From the NCBI GenBank assembly GCA_021797795.1, contig JAJZZB010000011.1, positions 1 through 43,321 of the forward strand: DNA of 43,321 nt. Reading direction: 5' to 3'. Made by a program: the position numbers and the translations under genes. This document shows positions 1-7,504 of this stretch, one piece after another (within the stretch, counting starts at the first letter, position 1; each line of letters begins with the position of its first letter). The notes beneath the pieces were generated by a model that was given only the letters and a program-made list of their open reading frames with translations, did not search any database and was not told where the DNA came from. The stretch is from Actinomycetes bacterium. GTDB taxonomy: Bacteria; Actinomycetota; Acidimicrobiia; Acidimicrobiales; Bog-793.

Positions 1-121
1 ACGTCCATCCCGGCGCCCGGAGCACGTCGAGCGCCACCGAGATCAGCCGGTCTTCGAGGATGTAGCGACGGCGCCTGTACTCGTCGTCCCTGAAGTCCCG
101 CCCGAGGGAGGGATCATCCAC
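1..121 (-). CDS. Unknown protein, N-terminal fragment cut by window edge
   Basis: A minus-strand reading frame opens with GTG at 121 and runs off the left edge without a stop, giving 40 residues that begin VDDPSLGRDFRDDEYRRRRY. Codon third positions are almost all G or C, as expected for a real gene here, and the frame that overlaps it hits a stop. An in-frame TGA two codons upstream fixes the upper limit of the start. No Shine-Dalgarno or close -10 box is visible. It lies in the same direction as the inositol synthase but over 300 bp downstream. The fragment is too short to assign a family. Confidence 0.45.
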   Translation of the reverse strand, partial: MDDPSLGRDFRDDEYRRRRYILEDRLISVALDVLRAPGWT

Positions 122-430
122 TCGTCAGGAGTGAGGCGCACCGCCCGATGCTCGGCAGAGATCCGCCGCGCCCGGGTCGTCCTGCCGGTCCCGACCATAC
201 CCACCATGGCGCTCAGCCTCCCGGCCGTCGCTGTGTGTCCCTCATGCGGTACATCTGCCCGGAAGCCATCGCCAGCCGCTCGCCCACCACTGCGGGTGCC
301 GCGCCGGCTTCGCCGGACGAGGGTCCATGTGCACGGCCTGTGAGCAGCGGCCCGCAGCCGGTACCGCCACACCGAGTCAGCCCGTAGCTCACCATCGGCC
401 TGTCGCTCCATGGCGGCACCCTTGCCGCGC
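122..430. other. Gene-free stretch downstream of ino1
   Basis: No frame here has the strong G/C third-position bias of its neighbours. Open frames exist on both strands but have mixed codon use and no start signal. A short hairpin (CCGGC-TTC-GCCGG, 304-316) is present, with no T tract, so it is weak as a terminator. No tRNA-like arms were seen. It may hold the 3' end of the ino1 transcript and the promoter of the gene cut by the left edge. Confidence 0.5.
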
Positions 431-1735
431 TCAGGCCTCGCTGTGGGTCACCGGCTCCTCGCCCATCCACTCGCGCAGGGTGTTCTTCAGCTTGATCTGC
501 TGTATGAAGATGTCGTGCTCGGCGCCGAGCGACGGGTCCGAGGTCATGGGCGCCTTGAAGTAGAAGCTCAGCCACTCCTGCACGCCCTTCTCCCCGGCGC
601 GGGCGGCCAGGTCGAAGAACAAGGCGAGGTCCAGCACGAGCGGCGCCGCCAGGATCGAGTCGCGGCACAGGAAGTTCACCTTGATCTGCATCGGATAGCC
701 CATCCACCCGAAGATGTCGATGTTGTCCCAGCCTTCCTTGTTGTCGCCGCGGGGCGGGTAGTAGTTGATCCGCACGACGTGGTCGACGTTCCCGTACAGC
801 TCGGGATAGAGCCCGGGCTCGAGGATGGTGTCGATCACACCGAGCTTCGACACCTCCTTGGATCTGAAGTTCTCGGGATCGTCGAGGACCTCGCCGTCGC
901 GGTTCCCGAGGATGTTGGTCGAGTACCAGCCCCGTAGACCGAGCATCCGCGACTTGAGCCCGGGGGCGAGGATCGTCTTCATGAGGGTCTGGCCGGTCTT
1001 GAAGTCCCGTCCCCCGATGGGCACGCCCTCGCGCTCAGCCAGTGCGACCATGCAGGGAGCATCGCAGCTCAAATTGGGCGCGCCGTTGGCGTATGGGACG
1101 CCCGACATGATCGCCGCGTAGGCGTAGATCTGGCTGGGCGAGATCCTCTCGTCGCTGTCGCGCAGTCCCTGCTCGAAGGAGTCGATCGTGGCGTGCACGT
1201 CGCTCAGCTCGCGGTAAGCCTCGGTCGAGGCGCACCACACCATGACGAGGCGGTCACAGTCGTTCTCGAGGCGGAAGCGCTCGATGTCGGCCATCAGCTG
1301 CTGGGCGAGGTCCATCTTGGAGTTGCCCGTCTTGACCCGCGCTCCCTCGAGCCGGCTCACCCAGCTCTGGTCGAAGACCGCGTCCATGGCAATGATCCCC
1401 TCGAGCTCCCCCGAGACGGCTGCCAGGTCGCGGTCCTCGAGGACGCCGGCGGTACGGGCGGCCTCGAGGGCGTTGGCCGAGATCGGGTCCCATGCGCCGA
1501 ACACGATGTCGTCGAGCGAGGCGAGCGGCACGAAGTCCTTGATGAGCGGGTTGCGCCCCTCCTCCCGACTGCCGAGCCGAATGTGGGCCATCTGGGTGAG
1601 CGAGCCGATGGGAGCGGCGTTGTTCGAGCGGACTGCCAGGACGCCGGCCATGAAGGTGGAGGCGACTGCCCCGAGTCCGGGGGTGAGCACACCGAGGCGT
1701 CCGGTAGCGGGAGCGATGCTGCGCGAGCCAGGCAT
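431..1735 (-). CDS. ino1: Inositol-3-phosphate synthase (myo-inositol-1-phosphate synthase)
   Basis: This enzyme converts glucose 6-phosphate to 1D-myo-inositol 3-phosphate using bound NAD, the entry step to phosphatidylinositol and, in many actinobacteria, mycothiol. The protein is about 434 residues. It opens with a dinucleotide-binding loop (LTPGLGAVAS) and carries the family stretch PNLSCDAPCMVALAEREGVP followed by GGRDFKTGQT and a lysine-rich segment matching the MIPS active site. It is longer than mycobacterial Ino1 (about 367 aa), so it belongs to the longer bacterial form. The ATG at 1735 is preferred over a GTG at 1753 because a TACACT box ends 7 nt before it, predicting a leaderless message. 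It is divergent from a LysR regulator, its probable controller (inference). Confidence 0.93.
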   Translation of the reverse strand: MPGSRSIAPATGRLGVLTPGLGAVASTFMAGVLAVRSNNAAPIGSLTQMAHIRLGSREEGRNPLIKDFVPLASLDDIVFGAWDPISANALEAARTAGVLEDRDLAAVSGELEGIIAMDAVFDQSWVSRLEGARVKTGNSKMDLAQQLMADIERFRLENDCDRLVMVWCASTEAYRELSDVHATIDSFEQGLRDSDERISPSQIYAYAAIMSGVPYANGAPNLSCDAPCMVALAEREGVPIGGRDFKTGQTLMKTILAPGLKSRMLGLRGWYSTNILGNRDGEVLDDPENFRSKEVSKLGVIDTILEPGLYPELYGNVDHVVRINYYPPRGDNKEGWDNIDIFGWMGYPMQIKVNFLCRDSILAAPLVLDLALFFDLAARAGEKGVQEWLSFYFKAPMTSDPSLGAEHDIFIQQIKLKNTLREWMGEEPVTHSEA

Positions 1736-1742
1736 GGCCAGA

Positions 1743-1770
1743 AGTGTAAACACATCTAACTACACGTCAA
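1743..1770 (-). promoter_or_regulatory. ino1 promoter, predicted leaderless
   Basis: On the minus strand TTGACG (1770-1765) is followed after 16 bp by TACACT (1748-1743). Seven nt later comes the ATG at 1735, so transcription should start on or next to the start codon. This is one of the best -35/-10 pairs in the window. Confidence 0.65.
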
Positions 1771-1775
1771 CATCT

Positions 1776-1792
1776 GTTCAGCAACGCTGAAC
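1776..1792. promoter_or_regulatory. Palindromic LysR-type operator between ino1 and lysR
   Basis: GTTCAG-CAACG-CTGAAC is a perfect 6-bp inverted repeat with a 5-nt centre, and contains the T-N11-A pattern of LysR sites (T1778, A1790). It is centred about 49 bp upstream of the predicted ino1 start point. It also fills the spacer just upstream of the lysR -10 box. This fits activation or repression of ino1 together with autorepression of the regulator; the direction of control is inference. Confidence 0.6.
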
Positions 1793-1798
1793 TATTCT
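1793..1798 (+). promoter_or_regulatory. lysR -10 box, predicted leaderless
   Basis: TATTCT is followed by exactly 7 nt and then the ATG at 1806. The -35 position (about 1770-1775) matches poorly, and the operator palindrome lies between the two positions. Confidence 0.5.
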
Positions 1799-1805
1799 CG
1801 CGATC

Positions 1806-2717
1806 ATGCCAACAGGGCGACAGGCTGGCGAGAGCGCTGTGCCGAACCTCACCGTGCAGCAGCTCGAGTACCTGGTGGCGGTCGCGGACGCGCCCACCTG
1901 GGCGATGGCGGCGGCCGCCGTGGGCGTCACCCCCAGCGCGATGAGCCAGGGCCTGGCCGAGCTCGAGCGGCGCATCGGGATCCGGCTGTTCGAGCGCGAC
2001 GGTCGCCGCCGGGTGCTCGCTGTCGCCGCCGAGCCCGTGCTGGCGCACGCCCGCGAGGTCCTCGCCCGGACCGTCGACCTCGCCCGGTACTCCGACCAGC
2101 TGCGAGAGGGACGGGGCGGGTCGCTGCGCGTCGGGATGATCGACGCCGCCGTCGTCGTCCACTTCTCCCACACCCTGCGCCGCTTCCGCGCCGAGCGCCC
2201 CGAGCTGGACCTGCGTCTCACGGTCGCCAGCTCCGCCACCCTGCTGGACCTGCTCCGCCGTGCCACCCTTGACCTCGCCGTCTGCGTCGAGCCGCCCGGG
2301 CTCGTCGAGTCGATCGCCATCGCCCCCCTCACGAGCGAGACGCTCTTCGTCCACGCTCCTCACCCCGGCCACCTCGACCGGCCGCCCCGCGAGTGGGGCC
2401 CCTGGGTGACCTTCCCCGCCGGGGCGCACACCCGCTCGGTCATCCAGCAGGCGCTGCGCCGCGCAGGCGCGCCCTTCGACGTCGTGGCCGAGTCGCACCA
2501 GCCCGAGGTCCTCCGTGAGATGGTCCGCCTCGGCCTCGGCTGGGCGGTGCTCCCGAGCACCGCCCAGCCGAGCGACACCGCCAACCCGGCGGTCGGCCCC
2601 GCCATCGGACAGCGGCGACTTGTCGTCGCCCGGCGAGCCGACGCAGTCCCGAACCACGCAGGTGAAGCCCTCGAGCACGAGCTCCACGAGGCGGCGGGCG
2701 CCCGCGAAGGGGCGTGA
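1806..2717 (+). CDS. LysR-family transcriptional regulator
   Basis: A DNA-binding regulator of about 303 residues, the usual LysR length. The N-terminal winged helix-turn-helix covers roughly residues 14-72 (LTVQQLEYLVAVADAPTWAM, then GVTPSAMSQGLAELERRIGI and LFERDGRR), and the rest is a periplasmic-binding-protein-like effector domain starting near GGSLRVGMIDAAVV. The ATG at 1806 is chosen because a TATTCT box lies 7 nt upstream; a GTG at 1839 with a weak GAGAG upstream is the alternative. It is divergent from ino1 with a shared palindrome, so it probably regulates ino1 and itself. The effector is unknown. A LysR regulator beside an inositol synthase is not a pairing I recognise. Confidence 0.88.
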   Translation: MPTGRQAGESAVPNLTVQQLEYLVAVADAPTWAMAAAAVGVTPSAMSQGLAELERRIGIRLFERDGRRRVLAVAAEPVLAHAREVLARTVDLARYSDQLREGRGGSLRVGMIDAAVVVHFSHTLRRFRAERPELDLRLTVASSATLLDLLRRATLDLAVCVEPPGLVESIAIAPLTSETLFVHAPHPGHLDRPPREWGPWVTFPAGAHTRSVIQQALRRAGAPFDVVAESHQPEVLREMVRLGLGWAVLPSTAQPSDTANPAVGPAIGQRRLVVARRADAVPNHAGEALEHELHEAAGAREGA

Positions 2718-2942
2718 GCACCCTGCACGGGGAGCGGGCCCGCCAGGCGTGCCGGGTCACCTGGCTCGCACACACGAGGCGGAACGGCCGTCGATGCCCC
2801 GAGGCCGGGAGGCGGTGCCCGAGCCTGCCCGGCCCCCGCACGCTCCACGCCGGGCGGAGCCACCCCCCGCCGGCTCCCGAGCGCCCGCTCCCGGACGGCG
2901 CACCAAGCAGTCAGAAGAGCCCAGGTGTGCAACGCTCGTGGC

Positions 2943-3833
2943 ATGGACGTGCACCTCGTCGACGGCACCTATGAGCTGTTCCGGCAGTTCTTCGGTCAGA
3001 AGGCCCGTCGGGTGTCGGCCGCCGGGGACGACGTGGCCGCCGTGGTCGGCGTCCTCGGATCGCTGCTCACCATGATCGGCGAGGGTGCCGACCACCTCGC
3101 CGTGGCGACCGACCACCGCATCGAGTCCTTCCGCAACGAGCTCTGGCCGGGCTACAAGACCTCAGCCGGAGTGGCGCCCGAGCTGCTCGCCCAGTTCCCG
3201 GTCCTCGAGGAGAGCCTCGAGTCCCTCGGCGTGCTCGTCCTCGCGATGGACGAGCTCGAGGCCGACGATGGGCTCGCCTCGGCCGCTGCCGCCGCGGCCG
3301 ACGACCCGGCGGTGGAGCGAGTCCTCATCTGGACGCCCGACAAGGACCTCGCCCAGTGCGTCCGCGGCCACCGGGTGGTGCAGGTCGACCGGCGCAACAA
3401 CGCCGTCCTCGACGAGGACGGTGTGCGGGAGAAGTTCGGCGTCCTTCCTGCCTCCATCCCCGACTACCTCGCCCTCGTCGGGGACAGCGCCGACGGCTTC
3501 CCGGGCCTCGCCGGATGGGGGAAGCACAGCGCCGCCGCCGTGCTCTCGCACTACCACCACCTCGAGAAGATCCCCGAGCGGGCCGACGAGTGGGATCCGG
3601 CCGTTCGGGCACGGCTGCGCAACGCGCCGGCTCTGGCGGCGCGCCTTCGGGCCGAGCGGGAGCTGGCGCTGCTGTTCAGGGGCCTCGCCACCCTTCGCGT
3701 CGACCGCTCTCTTGTGACGGGGACGGCCGCCTTCAGCTGGCGCGGCCCGCGTCCGGACTTCGACGAGACGGCCGGGTTCCTCTCCTCACCCCGCCTCGCC
3801 GAGCGCGCCCTCGAGCTCGCCTCCTCTCGTTGA
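2943..3833 (+). CDS. 5'-3' exonuclease / flap endonuclease (PolA N-domain type)
   Basis: A stand-alone FEN-like nuclease of 296 residues, resembling the 5'-exonuclease domain of DNA polymerase I, with a likely role in RNA-primer or flap removal. Visible metal-binding acidic residues include the N-terminal VHLVDGTYELFR, MDELEADDG, WTPDKDLAQ and LALVGDSADGFPG, followed by the helix-hairpin-helix region LAGWGKHSAAAVL. The ATG at 2943 aligns with the family start, and a GTG at 2925 would only add six residues. In Mycobacterium tuberculosis a homologous nuclease lies close to helY, which matches the presence of helY later in this window. Its last 48 bp overlap the ABC ATPase gene tail to tail. Confidence 0.88.
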   Translation: MDVHLVDGTYELFRQFFGQKARRVSAAGDDVAAVVGVLGSLLTMIGEGADHLAVATDHRIESFRNELWPGYKTSAGVAPELLAQFPVLEESLESLGVLVLAMDELEADDGLASAAAAAADDPAVERVLIWTPDKDLAQCVRGHRVVQVDRRNNAVLDEDGVREKFGVLPASIPDYLALVGDSADGFPGLAGWGKHSAAAVLSHYHHLEKIPERADEWDPAVRARLRNAPALAARLRAERELALLFRGLATLRVDRSLVTGTAAFSWRGPRPDFDETAGFLSSPRLAERALELASSR

Positions 3834-4628
3834 GGCGCCGCGGGTCGCCCGGGCGCTCCAGCGACCGTCCCGCCGCTCGACGGTGAGACGACGTCCGAAG
3901 CAGGAGGACAAGATGGGCGCGGCGAGCACGTCCTCGGCGGCCCCGGCGGCCACCACTCGCCCGCCGGCGAGCAGGAGCGCCCGGTCGATCGTCGGGGGGA
4001 GCTCCTCGAGCCCGTGGGCTACCGTCACGCTCGCGAGCTGGGGGCGCTCGGCCGCCAGCCGGGCGAGCGCCTCGAGCAGGTCCTCCCGGCCGGGGAGGTC
4101 GAGGCCGCTCACCGGCTCGTCGAGAAGGAGCAGCTCCGGCTCGCTCATGAGCGCCCGTGCGACGCGGATCCGGGCCTGCTCTCCCGCGGAGAGCGAGCCG
4201 AAGAGGCGACCGGTGAGCTGGCTGCAGGAGACGAGCTCGAGCAGCTCGCCGGCTCTCGAGCGCCACCGGTCGGCCGACTGCTCGGGCTGGGGCTGGACCG
4301 TGTTCGTGGCACCCGTTCGCACGACCTCTCCGACCTCGAGGTGCCCCGGGAGCGCCATCCGCCCGTCGACGAGACCGACCCTTCTCCGCAGCACCCTCAG
4401 GTCCACCCGCCCGAGCTCGGAACCGAGCAGCCGCACCCGCCCGGTGCTCGGGTGCCGAAGGCCGGCCGCCAGGGAGACCAGGGTGCTCTTGCCGGCCCCG
4501 TTCGGCCCGAGCAAGGCCCAGTGCTCGCCGGGGGCGACCAAAAACGAGACGTGCTCGAGGAGGTACTTCCAGGGCGCGCCCCGCCCCGCCGGCACGAAGA
4601 CGCTGACGTCGTCGATCTCGAGCAGCAA
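3786..4628 (-). CDS. ABC transporter ATP-binding protein, no adjacent permease
   Basis: A single ATPase subunit of about 280 residues. It shows Walker A GPNGAGKST, signature LSAGEQARIRVARAL (a variant of LSGGQ), Walker B LLLLDEPVSGLD and an H-loop histidine in TVAHGLEE. The sequence resembles ATPases of the ModF/YlmA group, but the substrate cannot be read. No membrane partner lies next to it, so it either serves a permease elsewhere or is a soluble ABC-type ATPase. The start is set at TTG 4628 (MLLEIDDVSVF) because TAGGGT (4642-4637) lies 8 nt upstream and no ATG or GTG fits; much longer in-frame extensions run over pabC and are not real. Divergent from pabC. Confidence 0.85.
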   Translation of the reverse strand: MLLEIDDVSVFVPAGRGAPWKYLLEHVSFLVAPGEHWALLGPNGAGKSTLVSLAAGLRHPSTGRVRLLGSELGRVDLRVLRRRVGLVDGRMALPGHLEVGEVVRTGATNTVQPQPEQSADRWRSRAGELLELVSCSQLTGRLFGSLSAGEQARIRVARALMSEPELLLLDEPVSGLDLPGREDLLEALARLAAERPQLASVTVAHGLEELPPTIDRALLLAGGRVVAAGAAEDVLAAPILSSCFGRRLTVERRDGRWSARATRGASTRGGELEGALGEAG

Positions 4629-4697
4629 GGTCCCGAACCCTACCTGAGCGACCGAGTGGCCTCGGGCGGCCGGCGGCCCCGTCGCTACACTCCCGCC

Positions 4698-5519
4698 ATG
4701 CCTCGGGTCTACCTGAACGGCGAGCTCGTCGACCCGGCCGATGCGGTCATCAGCGTCTTCGACCACGGCCTCGTCACGGGCGACGGCGCCTTCGAGAGTG
4801 TCGTCATCCGCAACGGCCGGCCCTTCGCGCTCTCGCGCCACCTCGAGCGCCTCGAGCGCTCCGCCCGGGCGATCGGGTTGAGGCTGCCACCGCCGGGAGA
4901 GCTCGCGCAGGCGGCGGCCCGGGTCGCCGACACGATGGCCGGTCCGAGCGGGAAGCTCCGCATCACGGTCACGAGCGGCCTCGGTCCCCTCGGCTCCGGC
5001 CGGACGGACTCCTCCCCCACGGTCATCGTCGCCTGCGAGGAGAGCCCCGGCGGGCCCGAGATCGGCTCGGTCTCGGTCGTCCCCTGGCCGAAGAGTGAGC
5101 GCGGCGCCCTGGCCGGAGCCAAGACGATCTCGTATGCCGAGAACGTCGTCGCCCTCGCCCGCGCCCGGGAGTCGGGGGCGAGCGAGGGGCTGTTCTTCAA
5201 CCTCGCCGGCAACCTCTGCGAGGGCACGGGTTCCAACGTCTTCGTCGGCCTCGACGGGCGTCTCGTGACCCCTCCGCTCAGCTCGGGCTGCCTTGCCGGG
5301 GTGACGAGAGCGCTCGTCCTCGAGATCACCGACGCCGTCGAGGCCGACGTCACCCGGGACGAGCTGGCGCGGGCCGACGAGCTCTTCCTCACCTCGACCA
5401 CGAGAGGCGTCCAGCCGGTGGAGCTCGTGGACGGGGTACCGCTCGCCCACTGTCCCGGGCCGCTCACCGAGGCCGCCTCCGAGGCCTTCGCGGTCCTCGT
5501 CGAGCGCGGGGTGGACTGA
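4698..5519 (+). CDS. pabC: Class IV PLP aminotransferase / aminodeoxychorismate lyase-like
   Basis: A fold-type IV PLP enzyme of 273 residues. Family features are YLNGELV near the start, HLERLERSA, the PLP lysine in AKTISYAENV (about K142), EGTGSNVF and the C-terminal STTRGVQPV. The likely reaction is release of 4-aminobenzoate and pyruvate from aminodeoxychorismate for folate synthesis. Branched-chain or D-amino-acid transamination cannot be excluded, since these subfamilies look alike and no pabA/pabB is adjacent. The ATG at 4698 follows a TACACT box (4686-4691) by 6 nt, predicting a leaderless transcript. Divergent from the ABC ATPase. Confidence 0.82.
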   Translation: MPRVYLNGELVDPADAVISVFDHGLVTGDGAFESVVIRNGRPFALSRHLERLERSARAIGLRLPPPGELAQAAARVADTMAGPSGKLRITVTSGLGPLGSGRTDSSPTVIVACEESPGGPEIGSVSVVPWPKSERGALAGAKTISYAENVVALARARESGASEGLFFNLAGNLCEGTGSNVFVGLDGRLVTPPLSSGCLAGVTRALVLEITDAVEADVTRDELARADELFLTSTTRGVQPVELVDGVPLAHCPGPLTEAASEAFAVLVERGVD

Positions 5520-5535
5520 GGATCCCTCCGGGCGG

Positions 5536-5715
5536 TCAGAGGACCGGAGCGTCGTCCTCGAACACGAGGAGGTAGATGTCCTCGGAGTGGACGGCCAGCT
5601 GGACGAGGCGCCGGCCCTTCGTCGCCTCCCCGTTGAGCATCGCCTCGAGCCCTTCGAGGCCCGTCTTGTCGTCGCAGGTCGACCAGTTGTCCCATCGCTT
5701 CACGGTGTAGGCCAT
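5536..5715 (-). CDS. Small conserved-looking protein, 59 aa
   Basis: A short cytoplasmic protein starting MAYTVKRWDNWSTCDDKTGL and ending in a strand-rich segment with IYLLVFEDD. Nearly every codon ends in G or C, which supports real coding. The layout (N-terminal strand, helix, then hydrophobic strands ending in LVFE) recalls small DUF4177-type proteins, but the match is loose and no function is claimed. It starts 58 bp past the end of the acyl-CoA dehydrogenase gene in the same direction and may share its transcript. A CAGACT sequence lies 6 nt upstream of its ATG and could be an internal -10 box. Confidence 0.65.
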   Translation of the reverse strand: MAYTVKRWDNWSTCDDKTGLEGLEAMLNGEATKGRRLVQLAVHSEDIYLLVFEDDAPVL

Positions 5716-5773
5716 GGCGGCAGTCTGGCCCGGCTGACGCCGTCGGTGGGAGCCTCGCAGCCGCCGCCGGCGG

Positions 5774-6979
<1,206 letters not shown>

Positions 6980-7074
6980 CTCCTCCTCCTTCGGCGGTGA
7001 CGCCCGCAGCGTTGCAGAGCCGGGCCCGTCCTGCCAGAGCGGGCTCGGCTCGCCCGAGCGGGTAGAACGGCCTC

Positions 7075-7308
7075 ATGAGCGAGTCAGAGCTGTTCGACGG
7101 GACCGAGCCTGTCGAGGAAACCGAGGACGGGTTCCGCGACGCCGCCGAGGACGAGGACGAGGCCTCGGTCGATAGCGAGATCGACTTCGACGACGAGGAG
7201 TACCAGGACACCGAGCTGATCGACGACAAGGAGGCGGGCAACGCCGAGGGCGGCGCCGACGCCCACCTCGACGACCCCGAACAGGCAGGCGACGACTCGA
7301 CCTGGTAG
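7075..7308 (+). CDS. Small highly acidic protein, 77 aa, unknown
   Basis: A low-complexity Asp/Glu-rich protein (for example EDGFRDAAEDEDEASVDSEI) with no cysteines, no membrane segment and no recognised domain. It is probably disordered. Codon third positions are mostly G/C, which supports coding. A TAGAAC box (7063-7068) sits 6 nt before the ATG, matching the leaderless pattern seen at other genes here. Its role is unknown; such proteins can act as charged linkers, chaperones or nucleic-acid mimics, but nothing here distinguishes these. Confidence 0.6.
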   Translation: MSESELFDGTEPVEETEDGFRDAAEDEDEASVDSEIDFDDEEYQDTELIDDKEAGNAEGGADAHLDDPEQAGDDSTW

Positions 7309-7504
7309 CGGCGCCGGAGGCCGGGAGACGACGCCCGCCCGACCCGAGAGCGGACCGGCCGCCCCGGGTCGATCGACCGCTACGGTTGAGCTGGGTCTCG
7401 GGTACCCGCGGCGCCCACCGTGGCAGGCACCGCGCCACCGGCCTGCCCGACCCGCGCCCCGTCCGGCGAAGCATGTTCTCTCCAGGCTGTAGTTTGGCCG
7501 GGTC

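Noticed and set aside
2856-2877. Hairpin GGAGCC with a 10-nt loop and GGCTCC downstream of lysR.
   Set aside because: It could be a terminator, but there is no T tract on either strand and such hairpins are frequent at this G+C; nothing else in 2718-2942 is interpretable.
7367-7378. Perfect 12-bp palindrome GGTCGATCGACC upstream of the large unknown gene.
   Set aside because: It lies about 125 bp from the start, with no paired copy or regulator nearby, so an operator role cannot be supported.
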